Shown: positions 55,234 to 64,000 of the stretch, piece by piece
How positions within the stretch are numbered: position 1 is the first letter of the stretch
Layout: each line of letters begins with the position of its first letter
Assembly (NCBI GenBank): GCA_034096865.1
Contig: JAWQFJ010001281.1
Location: 1 to 64,000 of the forward strand
Direction: 5' to 3'
Source of the DNA: Theodoxus fluviatilis
Taxonomy: Eukaryota > Mollusca > Gastropoda > Cycloneritida > Neritidae
Length of the DNA: 64,000 nt
Notes under the pieces: generated by a model
What the model was told of the DNA's origin: nothing
Database searches by the model: none
What the model saw: the letters and a program-made list of their open reading frames with translations, nothing else
Translations under genes and position numbers: made by a program

Positions 55234-56697
55234 ACTGTCTGTTCCGCTCTCCCTTGGCTGGAACCCTGTTCTGGATACAGGCCACGCGTGCCAGACGTGG
55301 ACTTTATCGCGCGAAATTGCACATATAGGAATACGCAAAAGCTGCATTTTTTTCCGCGTATTTTTTCAGAGGCATGCGTAATTTTCGTATTCCATTTTTT
55401 CTTGCGTATTAATACGCAAAATTCGTATGGGTAACCAGGTCTGAGTTCGGTTCATACCTGCTGTGGTCTTCCTCTCCAAAATGAGATGAAGGTGTTTGTA
55501 GCGGTAACTAAACAGTATGCATCCAAGGCAGTTTTGGACGGTTTGTCTACCAGACATAATGAACACCCAAGTTCTTGATCCTACCACAGACATATATTGC
55601 ATTGTCCCTATCAGACTGCTCCAAACTCAAAGGACAAACTATTATCCATGACTTCAACATCAGGAAATGTTAACAAGCGATGACTTTCAATACACTTGCA
55701 AAAACGTAGATTTTGATAAAACATCTTATTTCACTATTAATTTATTTAATAACAATTGTCATGATAGCTTTCAACAAAGAAACCAGGCAATCTTCCGTAC
55801 ATATTAATGCAAAACACATCCCCTATCAATACACAGCCAACTCGAATACAATTTTTGTTTAGAAAAACACAGGTAATTATCCAATTACTACAAATGCATC
55901 CTGCACTATGACCATTGCTTGTTTCGTGGTACTTGACAGTTACTTGCTTATTAATTTTCTTTTGGAATATACTTACAACATCCTAAACAAATGATAAATT
56001 ATTATTACTATTATTATTATTATTTAATATTTTCTTAAAATTTAATCAGAAAAGATGGCTAAGCCAAATCTAAACAAATGTTTAAAAAGACAAGCCATAA
56101 AAGCAGTCCATCCGTCATAAATACCATAATACATAAGTTTATATAGAATTGTTTGACTTGTACTAATAATAAAATTTCCGTGCATTTAACAACCAGCATG
56201 TCTTCCCTCTCCACTCATGTAAACATGCAAAATTTTCCAAATAACTGTTGGACCAAAAGTTGAAATAAAATCCATTTTAAGTTTTTGACTGGCACACATG
56301 GAAGAACCCTGATTATGATGAGCTGTACTCTCTTCCAAGGCCACAGCCTTCCAACTCTTGACCCCCCACAGTGCACCATTCTGCAGCACCCACATGTTCC
56401 CACGCCACAGGAGACCACTGTGTTCTCCCCAAAACAGAAGGACCAAACAGAAAGCTGTAATTCAGAAAACCTTTAAGAGAGTGGAGAGTTAATTTCCTGC
56501 CATCAAGACCTGACCAAACACAAGGGGCTGTAGAGCTGGCAGGTGGGCCAGTGCTATGCACACACAGCTTGCTGATATCAGAGCCCTGCCTCCATGTACC
56601 TGGCTCTATAGGACTCGCAAATCAGTTAATTAAGGATCTGACAATATCCACTCAAGTTCTTGCACTTATTTTGAAGGGGGGGAAAATCCAAGTTAAA

Positions 56698-57509
56698 ACA
56701 AGAAGGGCAAAGCCCATACGACTCACATGCTTGACCTTGACCTTCAGGTGACCTTCAAGGTCAAGGCCAATCAAATACACCTAGCAATGACATCATACAC
56801 TAATAAATGCTTTACACATTTTTCCTACCAAAATACATGTGGCCTTGACCCAAGGTCAAGGTCATCCAAGGTCATGCAACACAAAGCTGTTAATTCAAGA
56901 CATAGGAAGCACAATAGTGCTTATTGGCACTTTCTACCATGAGATGGTCACTTTTAGTGGTTCACTACCCCATTTTGGTCACATTTCATTAGGGTCAAAG
57001 TGACCTTGACCTTGATGATATGTGACCAAATGTGCCTCATGATGAAAGTATAACATGTGCCCCACATAATTATTAAGTTTGAAACAGTTATCTTCCATAG
57101 TCAAGGTCACTTCAAAATATGTATACAATCCAACTTTAAAGAGCTCCTGTGACCTTGACCTTGAAGCAAGGTCAACCAAACTGGTATAAAAAATAGGGCT
57201 TACTTTGCCCTATATACCATGTATAGGTGAGGTATCCAATCTCAAAAACTTCAGAGAAAATTGGGAAAATGTGAAAAATGGCTGTTTTTTAGACAACATT
57301 TATGGCCCCTGCGACCTTGACCTTGAAGCAAGGTCAAGTCACTATGTATGTTTTTTGAGGCCTAGTCATCATACACCATCATGCCAAATTGGGTGTTGAT
57401 AGACTTAATAGTCTCAGAGAAAAATCCAACGTTAAAGTTTTAAACGGACGCCCGGACGGACGAAACGGGTGAGTACATAGACTCACTTTTGCTTCGCATG
57501 TGAGTCAAA
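56698..57509 (-). mobile_element. TCAAGGTCA-rich interspersed repeat, copy 2, intact
   Basis: On plus it begins AGAAGGGCAAAGCCCATACG and ends GACTCACTTTTGCTTCGCAT then GTGAGTC. It is the reverse complement of copy 1 without the piggyBac insertion. It holds many TGACCTTGA or TCAAGGTCA motifs and the empty TTAA site (CAACGTTAAAG near 57432). Confidence 0.85.
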
Positions 57510-57929
57510 AAAGGGAGCCAAACAAATTACTGTGTGCTCACTTTATGATACACTACTGTTCTGACCATATAAGTGAAAGGTGAAATAATGGTAATACAGA
57601 TCATTCTGCCACAGCAAACAGTCATTTGCATGAAAGAACCATGCATTTAAAATCAGAATGTGGAATTCACAGAAGAAAATATTCCAACACTGTCTAGCCT
57701 ACCATTAAAACATAAAAATAAATAACAGCGTATAAACCATCAAAAGAAAATGTATTACACAAATAAAGTTAAAACCATTCACAATGTAATAAGGCTTATA
57801 TTCCAGGCTACGTAAACTGCTTAATTTTGTCAGTTGCCTGAATTTCATTCTTCCCCAGAAAAGTAGAATTTCATAAAAAGGCATTATCATCAATGCTCAA
57901 TGCAGTTAATTAGGGACATGAATGTTGTA

Positions 57930-60855
57930 GTCTGTAATTAAGTTTTATTGACAGAGGGGAAGCCAAAGAAACCCGAGAGGAAAAGATTTCATGCACCATG
58001 TATTTATGCCAACAGAAGAAGGGAAGTCTGATGAGGTGGGCACTGAACAGCTCCAGCTGTTATTACACTCCAGGCAACATTGGTCAACACCCTCCAGAAT
58101 ATCAGACTTTCAGCACTCCTAATGCATTATCAATGGTACAAATGTTAATTTCATACAATACTTAGAGTACTGCAATTGTCGACAATCTTTTGGAACACAA
58201 AATGGATTTACACAATAATCATGGTCTGCAAGACAAATCACCAAAAGACAAACCTCAAAACATGGCAATTACTTGTTTCACAAAGAGCAAATACTTACAT
58301 AAACATGATGAATATGTATATGCCTGTTATACAGTGAACCACCAAAGGTATCTGCCATATTTTACAGCTTTACACAAATTCACACCAATGTTATATACCA
58401 GTGTTGAAATGTAAATGGTCAAACGTGATGTCAATAAAAGTAAGAAGCTGTTTGATCCCCCCACCCCTACTAAGCTGCAACTGCATCACTGTTGCAAAGA
58501 GCACTATTGCTCTTTCATGGGTAACCATGAAATCTAAGATGTTACCCCACACATGACTCCGTGCATTTTCCCATCAACAAGTGTTAACTTTTCGACCCCC
58601 ATGCCTTTCCCATACCGGTGCAGTCTGGTTTCAGAGATAAATTTCAACAGCCATCCAGTTCTTCACCACTTGGCCAGAAGGAGAAGCCAGTCTCCGAAAG
58701 CTTGCCTCGCAAAAAATGAAGGTCCAGTGAAAACCTGACTCGGCACTCTCTCACCACTAGGAGAGGACAAGTGCTTGGCACACGGAAAGAAAAAAAACGT
58801 GAGAGAGCTAAACTCAGCACTTGCCCATCACCTTGAAATGATGAAAGCTCTCTAACAAGACAGGAAACACTACAGAAAGCGAAATCCAGTCAACGCCAAG
58901 CTTAGGCTCGATGCACTCTAACAGACCTCTTCAGGGTTACCCTCTCTTTTCACAAAATAATGCAATCATTTGGACCAGCTGTCACCGATCCCATTGTTTA
59001 ATTAATCATAACTTGGTCCAAACCAGGCAACTTGGGCGTTTTCTACCCCCTTCCTTTGTCAATGACTGTCAATATTGGGAATAGTGGTACAAACCAAAGC
59101 TGGAACAATGCAAGTAACTGCAGGCACGCCAAACTTTGAGACCTATTAAACAGAATCAGTGTTTGAGGGTACACCTCAAACTATAAACTATTTAGTGCTA
59201 CTGTATGATGCACAATCTCACCAACACAGCGTGTCTTTCAAGGAGTGAACAGCCCAACAATCTCAACAACATTAACATTTCACCTCTTGTGCATGTAATA
59301 GAGAGGGAAATGTTGTATTAACCTCTCACAATAAGTAGAATTATTGTTTCCAACACACACACACAAATGACCTCATGAAAAATATACCACACATTTTTCA
59401 TGTGAAACAATTCAGCTACCATCAAATTACAATGAAAGCAGTAAAAAAGTGAAATTCTTCTTTTCATTATCTACTAACATTCACATACTCCAATCGTGTG
59501 CTTACCTGAAAATCAAATCATATCAAGTATATGCGGATACTGGACGATACCCATGAAACTCACAAACAAGACCAATGTTTTGGAACAACACCCTACAGCT
59601 GTACACTGAGGATGCAAATGGATGATACATGTTCACAGCCAACCTGGCTCCTCTGACTTGATTTCTACTCCACTGTTGCCACCACAGCCCTAGACAGGAT
59701 ATGTTTGGAGATGTAAAGCACCTACGTTTGTCCAAGTACATGTCACACTTCAAATGTACATTGCTATGCCATATCTTACCACTGCACCTGCTTTGACCAC
59801 AATGCAAAGTTTAAGCTAGTCGGATTACTACTGCTACTACTACTAGTACTGGGGAAGAAAACGTAGGCAAGTATACAGCCCTGGTATGCCTTCCTCACAC
59901 AAGCTTAAAAAAAAGGCTTCATCAGATACTTGACTGAGAGCCAAGCATGTAAAAACCTCATGAAGGAAAGAAAAACTGGGAGTACAGAAGAGCTTCACTT
60001 GAGGCAGCCTCACCTAATGTTATACTTCTGTAATATTGGGTGGAAAATTACATAATGGAGATAGTCAAAAGTCACTGCTAAATACTTTGAACACTATTTC
60101 ATTTCATGGAAGGACAGTTCAATACCCCACCTGCACATTGACTGCAAAAACTGAAAAAAGGAGCAAGTATACATCTAGCTGCAAAGTCAAAAGTAAAGGT
60201 AGGCTCATATAACCATGAGTTAAAGCAATTGTACAAAGCCAACATCTGAGGTTCCTCATGCAAACTAGTATTCATGTAACATGTATGTTGCAGGAAAAAA
60301 CTACATTCAGTTCAAACTACTCACTTGTTATTCTCAGCAATATACTAACACAATGTCGGCCATGTTATAAGACTTCAACAGCAATGCAAAGCCAAAATGA
60401 AACTATAAACAAGAAATGTTGAGATATGAATATGAATGATCTTTAAAAAAGGAAACAGAATTAAAAGCAAGCAACATTTGCTGTAGAGAGCCAAAGCAAA
60501 TCATGAAACATTCCAGTTGCCAAGATTCTATTGGCCATGAAATAAAACCACGAAATATGCTCTGTGTGATAGAACAAGTAAACCAAGTACCCACGTAGAC
60601 AAAAGTAATGACAATGATGGGATTCTATTATTTCAAAAGCCATTACACTGAACAGAATTCTGAGTATGAAGACAAGTCGAAGGGGTGACTTAAAATCACA
60701 TTTCAGGACCAACTGCCCAATGAAGCCAACCTCACTATCACCAAAGCTCTGTCGTCCACATCCACCTGACAGCATGGGAGGGTCCCTTCTCCACTGAATG
60801 GACTCTGCTTCATCAGGAGAGGCAGGCCTGAATCCTTCGCCAGAGAAATTCCTCA
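57930..60855 (-). other. Probable long 3' UTR of the 62-kb minus-strand gene
   Basis: From the stop codon at 60856 down to about 57943 there is no splice-consistent coding sequence. A minus-strand AATAAA lies at about 57943-57949 (TTTATT on plus). A UTR of nearly 3 kb is possible but earlier cleavage sites cannot be excluded. Confidence 0.3.
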
Positions 60856-62991
60856 TCAGTTTCCACCGTAATCTCCAGCAGCACCTGCATGGAAAACAAA
60901 GTCCTCAGTTTTCTTGCCAGAGTCATGTGACATCAACAGCATTTGTATAAACTGAATGAAACTTCAGCCAAGTCAAATAGCAGATTTTTCACTCAGCACT
61001 GTTTCCCAGGAAGGAACAACAGGTGACATCACAAACTTCCCAGGGAGCCAGACACATGGCTGAGTAGCCTGAATCAGTTCTCAGAGGGCAAAAGTGGTAA
61101 AAAACTTAACCTTGAAATTTAGAGCTACCATCCTCATGTCACATGTATGCTCATTGCTGACCCACTGCCATAAAAGAAGGTTCATGGCATGTCCACTTCA
61201 ATTAGAACCACTGGTGGCACAAATGCTTGAAAAGGCCAATTTTGTCAATTTCAATTCTGGTAGACACACTCTCCATTCGTTGCATTTTTATACATTGCAT
61301 TATATTCATCGAGCAAGGGTATTCAAGTGTTCCTTCCATACATGCATGCCAGTGATCTCCATTGCCTCTCACTGACCACTAATAGAGGAAAGGGGAATCC
61401 CTCTCATAACTGAAGTATGCTGGTTGCTTAAAGAATATTTGAAAAGCAAAGTGTATTCTGATAATTAATTTATTTTAATCTGATGCTCTTATGTTCAGTC
61501 AAGCTTTGCTTTCTCATTTCTGCATTGATTTGAAGTCATTTTTGCACCATAAGAAAACCAACTTGTCTTCTCTACATAATAAAAACTATGTCAGCAAGTT
61601 TCTTTTCTGCATTAATCAAATTCTCTCAGATTATTTTTTTTCTATAGCGTTATGTATTGATTTCTCACAGTACTTGTGATCTATTGAAGAGCCACTAGGA
61701 TAGGTCCTCCAGCATGAGAAATGTTGGCCGAACGGGGCATTAAGCAGCTGTGGCTGAATGATATACCCCAATGTAACAACTACAAGCCAATGAAAACTGC
61801 AATACTGCATTCAAAAGAGGCATGGATCAGTGGTGGTTGTGCGTTGTACCCCAATATAATAATTACAGGCCATTGAAAAACACAACACTAAACTCATACA
61901 ATGAGTCAGTCCCAAGCAAAAGCCAAGTGACAACAACTCCATCTCCAAAAGACGCACTGCTTAATCATAATTGTTTTCACAACTTAATGTTTCAACCCAT
62001 GCCAATTGAACACCTTTCAAAATGTTTTGAACAATGATCATACAATATGAAACTATGATTATGTTTATGACAATCTGCATAACAACTTTCATTCTCACTT
62101 TTGAGTTTCTTATTTTTCTTCATTTGAATCACTACTTCATGGGAAAATTACCGCTTTATCTTGCATCAGATGCAAAACTCACCTGATGTGGATGCCGCAG
62201 GTGGCGGTGAGAGAACCATGATGATCCAGGCCACAGGAGTGACCAATGGGTCAAAGATACTCGAGATCTGCAGTTCCCAGCTCTTGAGAGCTCCCTTCTG
62301 CAGTTTCTTCGCAGCATCAGGGTTCCGTCTCGCAACCTCAGCTTCAATGATAACGATGACCTCATCTCTGCTTGGTAGGGAGCTCAGATATCCCTGCAGT
62401 GCTTTTTCAATGTAAGGAACTTCCTGGACCACTTCAGGGTCCAAGGCATGAAACATCACGGCAGTGGATGATCTCCGTCCTGGCTCAGGGTTGCTCGCAA
62501 CATTGGCCTTCAGAAATTCCTCCAGCTCTAAGCAGTAGTTCTGTTTCAGCAGGTCCTCCTTAGGGAAGACTGAGACTGTAGACAGAGACTTGCCACACAG
62601 CCACAGCTTCAACTTCTGCAACTCCACATCCTGCTGTTCAGCAGTGGGTCGGGGCATGCTGGCCAGGGTGAGGGGATGCTGCCAGCAGAACAGCGGGAGT
62701 GTCTGAAACAGGGTCTGCCTCACCTCACATGTAGAATCTGTCTGCTCGTTAAGGATGAGCACACAAATTACTCCTGCCTGTGTCTTAATGATGCCCCCAA
62801 CTTGGCAACAGAAGCTGCGCTTGGCCAACTCCAGGTCTCTTTCAATCCTTTTGGTGAGGTGCTTCTTCACATCCATCTCCAGGGCTGAGTCCTCAAGCAG
62901 CTTGCTGGTGTAGGAGTATTCATTCGTGATTTTCTTCTGAACAGCAGCCATGTCAAACAGCAAGGTCTTCAGCTCATCCATCCTGGATTCC
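60856..62991 (-). CDS. C-terminal part of an unrecognised gene (two last exons)
   Basis: Exon 62991-62183 (809 bp) has acceptor GGTTGCAG and donor CAG/GTGAGT. It continues at 60884-60856 after CCATGCAG, with agreeing phase and a TGA, giving about 278 residues of C-terminal sequence. It starts ESRMDELKTLLFDMAAVQ and contains a helical, charged stretch (EMDVKKHLTKRIERDLELAK), a region with several Cys (RSFCCQVGGIIKTQAGVICV), and near the end VIVIIEAEVARRNPDAAKKL followed by a hydrophobic segment IFDPLVTPVAWIIMVLSPPP that might touch a membrane. The tail is AASTSGAAGDYGGN. I do not recognise the family. Codon use and the absence of stops support a real gene. The N-terminus lies beyond the window or in exons I could not find in 63000-64000. 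Confidence 0.75.
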
Positions 62992-63119
62992 CTGCAACCA
63001 TAAAAAGCCCAAGTCAGGGGAGAGGCTATTACAAAGATGCATCTGAAATAAGCAAGTAAAGACCCCCTTTTTATATGATGGACTGAGCTTAACATGCACC
63101 TGAATTACCTTGACCAAAA

Positions 63120-63310
63120 CAGATGGATGGATGGATGGAGTTTTACGGCCTATCGGCCTTTGAAGGCTATGTAGGGCCATTCTCTGCGATAACATATTAA
63201 AGCAAGAGCAAGAACAATGGAGTTACGATGTCCCTATTTATTCGCCTCTTACGAATCGCATAGGGATACGCGGTGGGTGAATTTTTGCAACACACAACCC
63301 ACACAGGGTT
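63120..63310 (+). repeat. Interspersed repeat with (GGAT)n head
   Basis: GATGGATGGATGGATGGAG, TTTTACGGCCTATCGGCC, GAAGGCTATGTAGGGCCAT and TTCGCCTCTTACGAATCGCA define this copy; relatives are at 20900, 29280, 49630 and 50833. It lies in the intron upstream (on minus) of the last large exon of the unrecognised gene. Confidence 0.65.
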
Positions 63311-64000
63311 CGTACAGGTTTTTAGATAAAAAATTCCATGACTCTTCCATGAGCCTCAATAACATTTTCCATGACTTAGCATACTGTGATACATGACAGT
63401 TTTAAAGAGAAAAGTGTATGGCGCACGACCAAACCCACGCACAGTACACCCGTTGTAAAAAAAAGATATAATTCTTTTTATAATATTTTATAGCAGATTG
63501 ATTAAAAAACTGACAAATGCAAGTTAACAAACAAATCATGAATGGACATTACTTTCATCTTTTTCAAATCTTTCTTAATTGTAAAAATCCAGTAATTTGA
63601 AATAGTGCGCAAAAACCTTTCATGCGGCTTTTCAAGGCTGCCTCTCCCATGTTGGACACATCAAACTCTTTTTAACAAAATCGGCACTTTGTAATCCCAT
63701 TCAGTTTCACTCGCATGACCCACTCACTGTATTTTTCGTCTCGTGTCCAAGTGTCTTGAAATCGACACTTTCCAGGCATGATGATAATCTCAAAGAAACA
63801 CTGCACCACAAACAAAACAAGCTCTTTTCACTTTCTCCTCGTTTCAACCAACTGACCCGACCGGCGTGGAAATGAAACCAGGTCACCTAGCCAAAGAACC
63901 AATCAGGAAGCAGAAGACAAACGAGCCTTCAAAATTAACCAATGGGATGCAAGGGCACGTTTTCCTGTCGTTCGCAGCATGTAAAAATAGATTGAGAGTA
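63311..64000. other. Non-coding, nothing recognised
   Basis: AT-rich in the first half, with no exon or repeat that I can support. It is probably an intron or upstream sequence of the minus-strand gene at 60856-62991. Confidence 0.4.

Larger units (their letters stand above)
53864..55443. mobile_element. 1.58-kb DNA element with 15-bp inverted ends and 6-bp target duplication
   Basis: The ends are CAGACCTGGTTACCC and GGGTAACCAGGTCTG (perfect, 15 bp), flanked by AGTTCG at 53858-53863 and 55444-55449. Subterminal copies of GCGTATT/AATACGC occur near both ends. The inside has no transposase. It includes a segment related to the palindrome arms at 27558-27899 (near 54100), (CA)n and (GA)n runs (54866-55090), and a 53-bp tandem duplication (55127-55233). 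The superfamily is unassigned. Confidence 0.75.

Overview
This is a eukaryotic nuclear window. Genes are split by GT-AG introns, and most of the sequence is introns, microsatellites, minisatellites and transposon remains. The protein relationships and the style of repeats suggest an invertebrate, most likely a lophotrochozoan such as a gastropod mollusc. That placement is an inference.

Three protein-coding genes are supported. (1) A claspin orthologue on the minus strand (27312 down to 3073): 24 coding exons whose splice phases all agree, giving 1199 codons. The C-terminal exons lie beyond position 1. (2) A complete PLD3/PLD4-type phospholipase D family gene on the plus strand (29693-49147): nine coding exons and 516 residues, with an N-terminal membrane anchor and both HKD motifs. 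(3) The C-terminal end of an unrecognised gene on the minus strand (62991 down to 60856). It has one 809-bp exon and a short terminal exon, probably followed by a long 3' UTR.

Claspin and PLD are divergent and share a 2.4-kb intergenic region. That region holds a perfect 151-bp-arm palindrome, enclosed by a second perfect 61-bp inverted repeat.

Mobile elements are plentiful. There is a 5'-truncated non-LTR retrotransposon at 1.4-3.0 kb. A 5.2-kb decayed DIRS-type tyrosine-recombinase retrotransposon lies in PLD intron 2; it has inverted terminal repeats, an internal complementary region, and RNase H-like and YR-like remains. A deleted piggyBac copy with TTAA duplications sits inside another repeat in PLD intron 5, and a second piggyBac scrap lies in intron 7. 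Several short-element families recur through the window: a GTTGTGGTTATGG-ended MITE, a repeat rich in TCAAGGTCA, a B-box SINE-like repeat, and a family with tetranucleotide tails.

Tandem arrays are prominent: a 49-bp and a 47-bp array in claspin intron 4, a 37-bp array that copies a claspin splice acceptor, a 19/21-bp array that keeps the PLD frame open past an exon, and a roughly 170-bp GC-rich array inside the DIRS element.

Functionally, claspin serves replication-checkpoint signalling and PLD3/4-type enzymes act in the endolysosome. Nothing in the sequence links them beyond their shared upstream region.
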